A stretch of DNA of 64,000 bases from Harmothoe impar (taxonomy: Eukaryota > Annelida > Polychaeta > Phyllodocida > Polynoidae): the NCBI GenBank assembly GCA_947462335.1, contig OX381716.1:4398438-4462437 (forward strand). Reading direction: 5' to 3'. A program made the translations under genes and the position numbers. Each line of letters opens with the position of its first letter. Within the stretch, counting starts at the first letter, position 1. This document shows positions 34,960 to 47,372 of the stretch, piece by piece. A model generated the notes under the pieces. The model saw nothing but the letters and a program-made list of their open reading frames with translations, made no database searches and was not told where the DNA came from.

Positions 34960-35250
34960 GAAAAATTGAATGTTTCTCATCACCGCGCGTATGATAAAAT
35001 CAGGTTTTGTAAAAAAAACTTAATTGGCATATTTTTTTTATCAAATTACAGCTGATAATGACAGCAATGCAGTGGTATAGAAATAACTAGCATTTTCTCT
35101 TCTTTTAAATATCAATAAATTCTTAATCAATAAAATGTGAATTTTGGGTCATGAAAAACATACATTATTCCATACATTTTAGCCCACTGGTTAAAAGAGT
35201 GGGGGGGGATTATCATATTTTCCAGTGCTCGGTGATGACAAAGCCCCCTA
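34960..35250. mobile_element. Diverged copy of the 'TTTCTCATCACCG' MITE
   Basis: 'tgtttctcatcaccgcgcg' at the left and 'gctcggtgatgacaaag' at the right bound an interior that parallels 28,269-28,541 ('aaattcttaatcaa', 'gtcatgaaaaaca', 'ttttagcccact'). Confidence 0.6.
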
Positions 35251-35429
35251 TAAACACAAGAAACCTTTATTCAGAAAGCAGGGGAGGGGGTCACCACCAC
35301 CCTTTTTCATTTTAAGAAGGGCTGACTGCCCTTTTCATCCCCTCTGTCCACCTTGCTCCTGGGAGAGGTGCGGCAGTGGTTATCCAAACCATGCGTCAGT
35401 GCCCCCCCCCCCACATACACTGTGAGGTG

Positions 35430-35905
35430 TTACCCCGGGGGGCACTTAGTATATTTTGTATACACATGTGTGCGGCTGGGAAGGGTACTTTTTCTACAAA
35501 ATCGCTCGAAAAAGGGTCCACTTTTCAAAGAAAAATCGCCCTAACAAGGGTCCACTTTCATGAAAATCGCCCTAACAAGGGTCTACTTTTCACAAAAATG
35601 TCCGGGTTTTCCCCAAGATTTGCTGTTTTCACAAAATATGTCGCAGTTTTCAACAAAAGAGGGTAATTTTTTCAGCAGTTTTACACAAACATGGGTTATT
35701 CTATTGTTTTTTTACCGAAACCTAGGCACTTTTGGTCGAAAATGCCCTAACAAGGGTGACTTTTTGGCATCAAAATCTACCTTTTATCGCTTTTTTACCG
35801 AAACCTAGGCACTTTTGACTGAAAATGCCCTAACAAGGGTAACTTGTTGGCATCAAAATCGCCCTAACAAGGGAAGGGTTGTCAAAGGTCCAGCCGCACA
35901 CCCCT
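35430..35905. repeat. Dispersed 'gcggctgggaag' repeat with 'aaaatcgccctaacaagggt' units, copy 2
   Basis: Starts 'gggcacttagtatattttgt' and 'tgcggctgggaagggtac'. It continues as degenerate tandem 'gccctaacaagggt' units of about 30-40 bp and ends in 'ggtccagccgcacacccc', an inverted echo of the start. Confidence 0.6.
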
Positions 35906-35939
35906 GTCAAAAAAAATTCAAGTGCCCCCCCCCCCAAGG

Positions 35940-37870
35940 GTTGTTACTGATGTCAGTGCCCCCCCCCCCCCACCGACATACAATGTGAGTGGTGCTGCTG
36001 TCAGTGCCCCCCCCCCCCCACACACACACACTGAGTTGTTGCTGCTGTCAGTGCCCCCCCCCCACACACACACACTGAGTTGTTACTGCTGTCAGTGCCC
36101 CCCCCCCCCCACACACACACACACTGAGTTGTTACTGCTGTCAGTGCCCCCCCCCCCCACACACACACTGAGTTGTTACTGCTGTCAGTGCCCCCCCCCC
36201 CACACACACACACACACTGAGTTGTTACTGCTGTCAGTGCCCCCCCCCCAACACACACACTGAGTTGTTACTGCTGTCAGTGCCCCCCCCCCCCACACAC
36301 ACACTGAGTTGTTACTGCTGTCAGTGCCCCCCCCCCACACACACACACTGAGTTGTTACTGCTGTCAGTGCCCCCCCCCCCACACACACACACACTGAGT
36401 TGTTACTGCTGTCAGTGCCCCCCCCCCCCCACACACACACACACACTGAGTTGTTACTGCTGTCAGTGCCCCCCCCCACACACACACACTGAGTTGTTAC
36501 TGCTGTCAGTGCCCCCCCCCCACACACACACTGAGTTGTTACTGCTGTCAGTGCCCCCCCCCCCACACACACACACACTGAGTTGTTACTGCTGTCAGTG
36601 CCCCCCCCCCCCACACACACTGAGTTGTTACTGCTGTCAGTGCCCCCCCCCCCCCACACACACACACACTGAGTTGTTGCTGCTGTCAGTGCCCCCCCCC
36701 CCCACACACACACTGAGTTGTTACTGCTGTCAGTGCCCCCCCCCCCCACACACACACACACTGAGTTCTTACTGCTGTCAGTGCCCCCCCCCCCCACACA
36801 CACACTGAGTTGTTACTGCTGTCAGTGCCCCCCCCCCCCACACACACACACACTGAGTTCTTACTGCTGTCAGTGCCCCCCCCCCCCCACACACACTGAG
36901 TTGTAACTGCTGTCAGTGCCCCCCCCCCCACACACACACACACTGAGTTGTTACTGCTGTCAGTGCCCCCCCCCCACACACACACACACACTGAGTTGTT
37001 ACTGCTGTCAGTGCCCCCCCCCCCCACACACACACACTGAGTTGTTACTGCTGTCAGTGCCCCCCCCCCCCACACACACACACACACTGAGTTGTTACTG
37101 CTGTCAGTGCCCCCCCCCACACACACACACACTGAGTTGTTACTGCTGTCAGTGCCCCCCCCCCACACACACACACTGAGTTGTTACTGCTGTCAGTGCC
37201 CCCCCCCACACACACACACACTGAGTTGTTACTGCTGTCAGTGCCCCCCCCCCCCCCACACACACACACTGAGTTGTTACTGCTGTCAGTGCCCCCCCCC
37301 CCACACACACACACTGAGTTGTTACTGCTGTCAGTGCCCCCCCCCCCCCCACACACACACACTGAGTTGTTACTGCTGTCAGTGCCCCCCCCCCCCCCCC
37401 ACACACACACACTGAGTTGTTACTGCTGTCAGTGCCCCCCCCCCCCCCACACACACACACTGAGTTGTTACTGCTGTCAGTGCCCCCCCCCCCCACACAC
37501 ATACACACACTGAGTTGTTACTGCTGTCAGTGCCCCCCCCCCCACACACACACACACTGAGTTGTTACTGCTGTCAGTGCCCCCCCCCCCACACACACAC
37601 ACACACCGAGTTGTTACTGCTGTCAGTGCCCCCCCCCCCCACACACACACACTGAGTTGTTACTGCTGTCAGTGCCCCCCCCCCCCACACACACACACTG
37701 AGTTGTTACTGCTGTCAGTGCCCCCCCCCCCACACACACACATACACTGAGTTGTTACTGCTGTCAGTGCCCCCCCCCCCCCCCACACACACACACACTG
37801 AGTTGTTACTGCTGTCAGTGCCCCCCCCCCCACACACACACACACACTGAGTTGTTACTGCTGTCAGTTC
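35940..37870. repeat. Roughly 46-bp minisatellite with poly-C and (CA)n blocks
   Basis: About 40 copies of a unit made of 'tgagttgttactgctgtcag' followed by 'tgc', a C-run of 8-16, then (AC)4-8. The core is almost invariant, whereas the C and CA tracts vary in length. Variants ('gttctt', 'gttgctgctg', 'caccgag') are scattered. The frames on both strands are repeat artefacts. Confidence 0.97.
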
Positions 37871-37970
37871 GGCTTACATAATGGGAGGCCCTGTTAGTTC
37901 TGGGGCTGATTAAGGAGCCTGATCTGGGTCCACCACCCCCTACTTAACGTGTCTGTACCCCGCTAACCCT

Positions 37971-38440
37971 GTAAGGACAGCTTCATGCATTAACACATCA
38001 TGTACTTAGTGCTTAAATGCAGCAGTGGTGAGTAACTCGCCAGTGCTGCATTTAAGCATCATGCCGACCCCACCGGGTTAAGACACTCCCAAAAGGTTGG
38101 TATGATGCACCAATACAGCACTGGCGAGTTACTCGCAGGGGCCGCATTGGTGCATCGTGTTCTTTTAGTGACATGCTTTTAGTGACATGCTATTTGAACT
38201 CCCACCTCCCCTATAAAGGCCCAGAGTACTGCTTCTCGCTCAGCTTAGACTGCTGCTGGAGGGGCAGCAAGTATAGGGCGCCTACCACTGTCATATGCTT
38301 CGCACTTTGTTGTTGTGATGCATGAATACAGCCCTGGTGAGTCTACTCCGCAGTGCTGCATCCAACCATCAAGCCAACCCGGCAGGTTTGATAAACTCTC
38401 AAAGGCTCGGCATGCAGCACTGGAGAGTTACCCGCTGGAG
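37971..38440. repeat. 'GCAGCCCTGG' palindromic repeat cluster
   Basis: Contains 'catcatgtacttagtgctta', 'aatgcagcagtggtgagtaa', its inverse near 38,050, and further 'gcatgaatacagccctggtg' units. It leads directly into the 15-bp minisatellite at 38,441. Confidence 0.65.
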
Positions 38441-38770
38441 AGTTACTCGCTGGTGAGTTCCTCGCTGGTGAGTGACTCACTGGTGAGTTACTCACTGGTG
38501 CATGAGTTACTCACTTGTGAGTTACTCACTGGTGGGTTACTCACTGGTGAGTTACTCACTGGTGAGTTACTCACTGGGGGGTTACTCACTGGTGAGTTAC
38601 TCACTGGTGAGTTATTCGCTGGTGGGTTACTGCCTGGTGAGTTACTCACTGGTGAGTTATTCGCTGTTGGGTTACTGCTTGGTGAGTTACTCACTGGTGA
38701 GTTACTCGCTGTTGGGTTAATGCCTGGCAAGTTACTCACTGGAGAGTTAGTCACCGGTGAGTTATCCTCT
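38441..38770. repeat. 15-bp minisatellite derived from 'GTGAGTTACTCACTG'
   Basis: About 20 units of GTGAGTTACTCACTG with variants 'gggttactgcctg' and 'gttattcgctg'. The unit matches the central 'gagtaactcgc' of the flanking palindromic repeat, so the array probably grew from one. Confidence 0.9.
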
Positions 38771-39764
38771 GACCTCACTTGTGGATCATGACCCCACCTG
38801 CAGCTTTAAGGAAGCACGTGGTCCTCACAGGATTAGCCTGCCCCCTGTGTGCTGTGTGCTGAGGTGTGGTATGACATACCTGCAAACTAAATCCCAACCG
38901 GACCTCGTGCCATTCTCGAGACTTGACTCATGATCCTCAGGAGATTTTTGAACCTTTTGTGAATGTTTTGTCACATATTTCTGGGAATTTCTTGTTTTTT
39001 GAACAAGTTTTTTTTTTAAATTTTTGAAAACTTGTGTCATTCACCCAAGTTGTGAATGTTCAATTCTCGAGTTCATTTTGTGAATAGGACACGTTCACAA
39101 TTCTTGGGAATATCTTGTATCTTTTTTGTGTTATGGTGACTTCCCCAGATAATCCCCAGTCGCGTATTGTTTTATTCACATTGTAAAGCATGACATTCTA
39201 CCACAGATTCTACGTACCCCAAGGAGTATTTTGAAATACAGAAGCAACTGGAACTCCTGCTCGCTATGATGCTTAAATACAGCACTTGTGAGTCACTGCC
39301 CAGGGTGCATTCATGCATCTTGATTACCAGGGGAATGGTGCATTAAGGTATCATGCCGTCCTTAAAGGGTTAATGAAGTAAACCAAACCTAGTGACACAG
39401 AGTGACAGTACCCGGGTGAGGGGACGGGTCTGGGGTTACCAGGCTCCCTGCAGGCCGCCATTAACAATAACCCTCTCAGCGCCGCACGCTGCTCTAATAG
39501 GCCACACACCCTGTGTATACTCCAGTGCTGCATTCATGCATCATCTCAGACCGCTGGGAAGTGATTTTACCCTGCAAGTTTGTCATGGTGCATAAATGTG
39601 AGTAAGCTAACAATGCTGCATTCACATCATACTGCATTAAAGCACTGTGCGGCCATTACAGGGTTAACTCAGTGCAGGCATGTAGCAGGGGGGTGGGTGC
39701 TGGTGTCCCCCTGTAACATGGAGAAGGGCCCTGCAGAACCAGGTCCCTCTTCTGCCTCTGGATA
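38771..39764. repeat. Unique sequence followed by 'GCAGCCCTGG'-type fragments
   Basis: 38,771-39,255 has no feature that I recognise. 39,255-39,665 contains 'atgatgcttaaatacagcac', 'gcattcatgcatc' and 'gcattaaagcactgtgcgg' fragments of the palindromic family. Confidence 0.45.
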
Positions 39765-40072
39765 CCCTAGTCACATGACCACACTGCACCCTAGTCACAT
39801 GACCACACACCCTAGTCACATGACCACACATCCTAGTCACATGACCACACTGCATCCTAGTCACATGACCACACTGCATCTTAGTCACATGCCCACACAC
39901 CCTAGTCACATGACCATACTTCACCCTAGTCACATGACCACACACCCTAGTCACATGACCACACATCCTAGTCACATGACCACATATCCTAGTCACATGA
40001 CCACACTCCCTAGTCACATGACCACACTCCCTAGTCACATGACCAAACTACAACCTAGTCACATGACCATAC
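39765..40072. repeat. 'CCTAGTCACATGACCACAC' minisatellite
   Basis: About 14 units of 18-26 bp, each with 'ctagtcacatgaccacac' and a variable 'tgcac', 'at' or 'tcc' linker. CACATGAC is repeated at each step. Confidence 0.9.
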
Positions 40073-40497
40073 AAAGTTCAACCCTCATCAAATATTCCCC
40101 TTAATCTTCCAAAGATAATAGGAATAAGTCATTCACCCAAATGTGGTATATCCTAGCTGTTTTTAAACTTTTCCAAGGGATGAGCCCCGGGGATGAGCAC
40201 TTAATGGTGCTAGTATCGGCCAGTCCTTGACACCCTGGCAGGGTCCTGGTGTGGGTGTGTGTGTGTGTGGGGGGGGGGTGTAGAAGGGGTAGCTACATGC
40301 TAGCAGGGACCTGCTGGTGTGGGGGGTGTATAAGGGGTAGCTAAGTGGGGCAGTGCCTGCAGCATGATGGGGCTGGTGGATGCTGGTAGTGGGGGGCACA
40401 TATTCCCACAGTGACAGCGGCTCCCACACCATGTGGACACACACGGGATTACTCAGCCTGCATCTTTACCATTCTACACGGGGCTCCTACAGCTAAC

Positions 40498-41758
40498 AAG
40501 CCCCCACAGGTAGCGTCCTTATCCTATCTTTATACAGCCCCCACAGGTAGCGTCCTTATCCCATCTTTATACAGCCCCCACAGGTAGCGTCCTTATCACG
40601 TCTTTATACCACCCCCACAGGTAGCGTCCTTATCACGTCTTTATACCAGCCCCCACAGGTAGCGTCCTTATCACGTCTTTATACCAGCCCCCAGAGGTAG
40701 CGTCCTTATCACGTCTGTATACAACTAACCAGCCCCCACAGGTAGCGTCCTTATCACGTCTGTATACAACTAACCAGCCCCCACAGGTAGCGTCCTTATC
40801 CCATCTGTATACAACTAACCATCCCCCACAGGTAGCGTCCTTATCACATCTTTATACAACTAACCAGCCCCCACAGGTAGCATCCTTATCACATCTTTAT
40901 ACAACTAACCAGCCCCCACAGGTAGCGTCCTTATCACATCTTTATACAACTAACCAGCCCCCACAGGTAGCGTCCTTATCACATCTTTATGCCAGCCCCC
41001 ACAGGTAGAGTCCTTATCATGTCTTTATACCAGCCCCCCACAGGTAGAGTCCTTATCACATCTTTATACCAGCCCCCACAGGTAGATTCCTTATCACATC
41101 TTTATACCAGCCCCCCACAGGTAGAGTCCTTATCACATCTTTATAGCAGCCCCCACAGGTAGCGTCCTTATCATGTCTTTATACAACTAACCAGCCCCCA
41201 CAGGTAGCGTCCTTATCACGTCTTTATAGCAGCCCCCACAGGTAGCGTCCTTATCACATCTTTATACAACTAACCAGCCCCCACAGGTAGCGTCCTTATC
41301 CCATCTTTATACCAGCCCCCACAGGTAGCGTCCTTATCACATCTTTATACAACTAACCAGCCCCCACAGGTAGCGTCCTTATCACATCTTTATACAACTA
41401 ACCAGCCCCCACAGGTAGCGTCCTTATCACGTCTTTATACAACTAACCAGCCCCCACAGGTAGCGTCCTTATCTCATCTTTATACAACTAACCAGCCCCC
41501 ACAGGTAGCGTCCTTATCACGTCTTTATACAACTAACCAGCCCCCACAGGTAGCGTCCTTATCTCATCTTTATACCAGCCCTCACAGGTAGCGTCCTTAT
41601 CACATCTTTATACAACTAACCAGCCCCCACAGGTAGCGTCCTTATCTCATCTTTATACAACTAACCAGCCCCCACAGGTAGCGTCCTTATCACATCTTTA
41701 TACAACTAACCAGCCCCCACAGGTAGCGTCCTTATCACGTCTTTATACAACTAACCAG
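40498..41758. repeat. Large minisatellite, left block (33-45-bp units)
   Basis: Units share 'cccccacaggtagcgtcc' and 'ttatcacatctttata'. Two length classes occur, depending on whether 'caactaac' is present before 'cagcccc'. The array resumes at 42,702 after a non-repeat interruption. Confidence 0.97.
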
Positions 41759-42701
41759 GACCCTTGGATGGTGGTGGGGCTTCACAGTGGGGTGAACTGC
41801 CCCTCCATTTTCTTTATCAGTCACTGTAATAGTTTTTGTTATAAATATGTCCTCCGTTTTGGTTTATTGTCAGTTTCCTTATTTTTCTGTCTTCTGGGGA
41901 TTACTCACTTGGCGAGTGAAGGTGGGGTTCTTGCAGGTTCTGCACCATCTGTAACCAAGTAAGGCTATCTGTGTGTGGTGTGGATATATGTAGATATGAG
42001 GACTCCAGTGACTGATATTATATAGCTTTAATATCTCCAAAGTAGGTGTACAATAATTCCGGTTCACACAATCGATAGACTTATATCAATTAGATATCAA
42101 ATGTCCAAATGTTCCCAATGTGGGGGCTGTAACACTTAGTGTCCAATGTCCAGTATAGGCATCCAGTCTCATGTGGGTATGGGCAGTAGGGAGCCCCATA
42201 CCACAGACTGCTGGCATAGCCCTTCCTAGGGATAGGAGCTGCTCACTGGTGACGGCCGGAGAGGTGCGGCCCATGTTGCTCCTTCAGCTGATGTTAGCTT
42301 GCCGTATTCACCATAGTCCTTCTCTGATACCTCTGATGCCTCTGATGATACTGGAGAGGTGTGTCAGTTATAAGGTCCACATAATCTAGATATTACATGA
42401 GGCAGCTACGTCACTTTACCCAAAATATCCGGTGAGGTAATGTCACTCTCTGACGTAGCGCAGGCACGATACTCATCGTGTGTCAGTGGCAATAACTATT
42501 CAAGCATTACTATAAGGGTACAGACTACTTCACACAGGGTGTGTCACAATGCTGTGTCAGTATCCCTAACAGCTCAGCCAGCACAAACACATCAATAATG
42601 TTCTGGTATCCTGGTATAACCAAGTACAGCTTTGAGAATACATTGGTATCTGAGAATACAATTTGGGTTTCTATTCTCACTTAGCTATTAGCTCTGTCAC
42701 A
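41759..42701. other. Non-repetitive insertion splitting the minisatellite
   Basis: About 940 bp of unique sequence separates two blocks of the same array. A candidate LTR-like span starts 'tgtaaccaag' near 41,951 and ends 'ctctgtcaca' at about 42,705. Its ends are only weakly inverted (TGTAAC / GTCACA) and I see no target duplication. I recognise no coding sequence. Confidence 0.4.
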
Positions 42702-45700
42702 CAACTAACCAGCCCCCACCGGTAGCGTCCTTATCACGTCTTTATACAACTAACCAGCCCCCAGAGGTAGCGTCCTTATCACGTCTTTATACCACCCCCA
42801 CAGGTAGCGTCCTTATCACATCTTTATACAACTAACCAGCCCCCACAGGTAGCGTCCTTATCACATCTTTATACAACTAACCACCCCCCACAGGTAGCGT
42901 CCTTATCACATCTTTATACCAGCCCCCACAGGTAGCATCCTTATCACATCTTTATACAACTAACCAGCCCCCACAGGTAGCGTCCTTATCACATCTTTAT
43001 ACAACTAACCAGCCCCCACAGGTAGCGTCCTTATCCCATCTTTATATCAGCCCCCACAGGTAGCGTCCTTATCACATCTGTATACAACTAACCAGCCCCC
43101 ACAGGTAGCGTCCTTATCACATCTTTATACAACTAACCACCCCCAACAGGTAGCGTCCTTATCACATCTTTATACAACTAACCAGCTCCCACAGGTAGCG
43201 TCCTTATCACATCTTTATACAACTAACCACCCCCCACAGGTAGAGTCCTTATCACATCTTTATACAACTAACCACCCCCCACAGGTAGCGTCCTTATCAC
43301 ATCTTTATACAACTAACCAGCCCCCACAGGTAGAGTCCTTATCACATCTGTATACCAGCCCCCACAGGTAGCGTCCTTATCACATCTTTATACAACTTAC
43401 CTGCCCCCACAGGTAGCGTCCTTATCCCATCTTTATACCGGCCCCCACAGGTAGCGTCCTTATCCCATCTTTATACCGGCCCCCACAGGTAGCGTCCTTA
43501 TCACATCTTTATACAACTAACCAGCCCCCACAGGTAGCGTCCTTATCCCATCTTTATTCCACCCCCACAGGTAGCGTCCTTATCCCATCTATATACAACT
43601 AACCAGCCCCCACAGGTAGCTTCCTTATCACATCTTTATACAACTAACCAGCCCCCACAGGTAGCGTCCTTATCCCATCTTTATTCCACCCCCACAGGTA
43701 GCGTCCTTATCCCATCTATATACAACTAACCAGCCCCCACAGGTAGCGTCCTTATCACATCTTTATACAACTAACCAGCCCCCACAGGTAGCGTCCTTAT
43801 CCCATCTTTATTCCACCCCCACAGGTAGCGTCCTTATCCCATCTATATACAACTAACCAGCCCCCACAGGTAGCTTCCTTATCACATCTTTATACAACTA
43901 ACCAGCCCCCACAGGTAGCGTCCTTATCACATCTTTATACAACTAACCAGCCCCCACAGGTAGCGTCCTTATCACATCTTTATACAACTAACCACCCCCC
44001 ACAGGTAGCGTCCTTATCTCATCTTTATACAACTAACCAGCCCCCACAGGTAGCGTCCTTATCACATCTTTATACCAGCCCCCACAGGTAGCGTCCTTAT
44101 CACATCTTTATACAACTAACCAGCCCCCACAGGTAGCGTCCTTATCTCATCTTTATACAACTAACCAGCCCCCACAGGTAGCGTCCTTATCACATCTTTA
44201 TACCAGCCCCCACAGGTAGCGTCCTTATCCCATCTTTATACAACTAACCAGCCCCCACAGGTAGCGTCCTTATCACATCTTTATACAACTAACCAGCCCC
44301 CACAGGTAGCGTCCTTATCACATCTTTATACAACTAACCAGCCCCCACAGGTAGCGTCCTTATCTCATCTTTATACAACTAACCAGCCCCACAGGTAGCG
44401 TCCTTACCACATCTTTATACCAGCCCCACAGGTAGCGTCCTTATCACGTCTTTATACAACTAACCAGCCCCCAGAGGTAGCGTCCTTATCACATCTTTAT
44501 ACCAGCCCCCACAGGTAGCGTCCTTATCACGTCTTTATAGCAGCCCCCACAGGTAGCGTCCTTATCACATCTTTATACCAGCCCCCACAAGTAGCGTCCT
44601 TATCACATCTTTATACAACTAACCAGCCCCCACAGGTAGCGTCCTTATCCCATCTTTATACCAGCCCCCACAGGTAGCGTCCTTATCACGTCTTTATAGC
44701 AGCCCCCACAGGTAGCGTCCTTATCCCATCTTTATACAACTAACCAGCCCCCACAGGTAGCGTCCTTATCCCATCTTTATACCAGCCCCCACAGGTAGCG
44801 TCCTTATCACATCTTTATACATCTAACCAGCCCCCACAGGTAGCGTCCTTATCCCATCTTTATACAACTAACCAGCCCCCACAGGTAGCGTCCTTATCAC
44901 GTCTTTATACAGCCCCCACAGGTAGCGTCCTTATCCCATCTTTATACCAGCCCCCACAGGTAGCGGCCTTATCCCATCTTTATACAACTAACCAGCCCCC
45001 ACAGGTAGCGTCCTTATCACGTCTTTATACAGCCCCCACAGGTAGCGTCCTTATCCCATCTTTATACCAGCCCCCACAGGTAGCGGCCTTATCCCATCTT
45101 TATACAACTAACCAGCCCCCACAGGTAGCGTCCTTATCCCATCTTTATACCAGCCCCCACAGGTAGCGTCCTTATCCCATCTTTATACAACTAACCAGCC
45201 CCCACAGGTAGCGCCCTTATCACGTCTTTATACAACTAACCAGCCCCCACAGGTAGCGTCCTTATCCCATCTTTATACAACTAACCAGCCCCCACAGGTA
45301 GCGTCCTTATCACGTCTTTATACAACTTACCAGCCCCCACAGGTAGCGTCCTTATCACGTCTTTATACCAGCCCCCACAGGTAGCGTCCTTATCACGTCT
45401 TTATACAAGCCCCCACAGGTAGCGTCCTTATCACGTCTTTATACAACTAACCAGCCCCCACAGGTAGCGTCCTTATCCCATCTTTATACAACTAACCAGC
45501 CCCCACAGGTAGCGTCCTTATCACGTCTTTATACAACTTACCAGCCCCCACAGGTAGCGTCCTTATCACGTCTTTATACCAGCCCCCACAGGTAGCGTCC
45601 TTATCACGTCTTTATACCAGCCCCCACAGGTAGCGTCCTTATCACATCTTTATACCAGCCCCCACAGGTAGCGTCCTTATCACGTCTTTATACCAGCCCC

Positions 45701-45914
45701 CACAGGTAGCGTCCTTATCACGTCTTTATACAAGCCCCCACAGGTAGCGTCCTTATCACGTCTTTATACAACTAACCAGCCCCCACAGGTAGCGTCCTTA
45801 TCACATCTTTATACAACTAACCAGCCCCCACAGGTAGCGTCCTTATCCCATCTTTATACAACTAACCAGCCCCCACAGGTAGCGTCCTTATCACATCTTT
45901 ATACAACTAACCAG
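42702..45914. repeat. Large minisatellite, right block with higher-order repeats
   Basis: About 3.2 kb of the same 33-45-bp units. Exact higher-order duplications are visible: the 120 bp at 44,881-45,000 is repeated identically at 45,001-45,120. A roughly 127-bp three-unit block with the 'tttattccacccccac' and 'atctatatacaac' variants occurs three times between about 43,540 and 43,870. Confidence 0.97.
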
Positions 45915-46009
45915 GTGTTTATTATGGGGAGTGTTACTTCTCTGTGTAAATATGCCACCACAGAGCCGCAGAGTGTTTTAATGTACATTTATGTACCATG
46001 CGTTCTATG

Positions 46010-46744
46010 GATCAATGCATGTCAAGGTAGTGACTGTACCTCACCAGGGCTGCATTCATGCATCATGCTCACCCTACAGGGGTGAGACACTCCCAAGGGG
46101 ACTCGCCAGGATTGGTGCATCATGGCACCTTGACGAATTACTGCATTAGTGTATCGTTACGACTGGTGTTGACTTTTGGCGACATGCCGTCCTTAGAGGG
46201 TCAACTGTCCTTGCTATGGGTGTATTGACACTGAAGGGTCGGCATGATGCATGAATGCAGCCAGTAGACTCACCAGGGCTGCATTGATACATCATGCTGA
46301 CAAGGAGTATGTTGTATGAGAGCACTTTGCAGCCTTTAACCCTTTAATGACGGCATAATGCCCCTGGTCGCATGACGCATGAATGCAGCCCTGGCGAGTA
46401 ACTCGCAAGTGCTGCATTCATGCGTCATGCTGACCCTACAGGGTTGAGACGCTATCAAAAGGTCGTCAGTAACTCGCCAAGATTGGTGCATCCTGGCACC
46501 TTGGCGAGTTACTGCATTGGTGCATCATGCCGCCTGCTGTTTACGTTTGGTGACATGCCGTCCTTAGAGGGTGCCCCTACTGAATGGGTGTGGACCACCA
46601 AATTCAACATGGCGACATGGCTATTTCTTACAAACGACATGAGGCCTAGTGACATGTGACATGAGGCCCAAAAAACATAGTAACAGGCGACATGAGCAAT
46701 TCTTAAAATCGACATGGGATATGGGCATGATTAAGCAACATTGA
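46010..46744. repeat. 'GCAGCCCTGG' cluster and interrupted 'cgacatg' repeat (left flank of the 9.5-kb element)
   Basis: Several palindromic-family units occupy 46,010-46,560. They are followed by a 'cgacatggctatttcttaca' / 'cgacatgggatatgggc' repeat at 46,600-46,744 that continues past the inserted element at 56,285. Confidence 0.65.
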
Positions 46745-46750
46745 CATGCT
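46745..46750. repeat. Left target-site duplication CATGCT
   Basis: CATGCT abuts the left terminal inverted repeat, and the identical six bases abut the right one (56,277-56,282). A 6-bp duplication is the size made by Polinton/Maverick integration. Confidence 0.9.
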
Positions 46751-47235
46751 AGTAGTATAGTATGTATCGGAACGGGACTATAGTTAAGTACTGTTTATTA
46801 CTCAATCGATATGCAGCCAATCAGAGGCCTCCATTTGGTCACGTGACCGGAAGTGACCTACTTAGGGGATTAGTGGTGACGTCACGTGACCTAGTTAGCC
46901 AATCAGAGGCCTCCATTTGGTCACGTGACCGGAAGTGACCTACTTAGGGGATTAGTGGTGCATTCTGGGTAACCCTGCAGCCAATCAGAGGCCTCCATTT
47001 GGTGACCGGAAGTGACCTACTTAGGGGATTAGTGGTGCATTCTGGGTAACCTACTGACCTACTTAGGGGACCGGAAGTGACGTCATATGACCTAATTTAG
47101 GATCACGTGATCGGAAGTGACCTGATGAGTCACGTGACCGGAAGTGACGTCACACGACTTAATGGCCAACCGGAAGTGAGATCACGTGACCGGAAGCGAC
47201 CTGATTGATCACGTGACCGGAAGAAGAAGAAGTTT
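46751..47235 (+). repeat. Left terminal inverted repeat with regulatory-motif array
   Basis: The outer 59 bp are identical to the reverse complement of the right end; beyond that, similarity is high but with unit gains and losses. Inside lie three 'agccaatcagaggcctccat' blocks (CCAAT-box type), eight CCGGAAG cores (ETS type), about seven CACGTG E-boxes, and TGACGTCA-type sites. They commonly alternate as 'cacgtgaccggaagtgac'. These are sequence matches to vertebrate-defined sites; use in this host is inferred. Confidence 0.9.
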
Positions 47236-47289
47236 TTTTTTTGTTTAGGAAGTGAGGGTCTTTAGGATCACGTGACTGGAAGCGACGTC

Positions 47290-47372
47290 GTCACATGAGC
47301 GACGCTTTAAGAGACTGCGCGACTTACTAGTAAAAGAAGACGTATGATAATAAAAACACAACAATATTTTCT
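47290..47372. repeat. Subterminal inverted homology, left partner
   Basis: The reverse complement of this stretch ('ttgttgtgtttttattatca', 'tacgtcttctttta', 'taagtcgcgcagtctctta') matches 55,231-55,340 on the plus strand. The inverted symmetry of the element therefore reaches almost to the stop codons of the two outer genes. Confidence 0.75.

Noticed and set aside
36001..37513. Many frames encoding HTHTLSCYCCQCPPPP or GGGGTDSSNNSVCVCV
   Set aside because: Readings of the 46-bp minisatellite; mutually overlapping on both strands.
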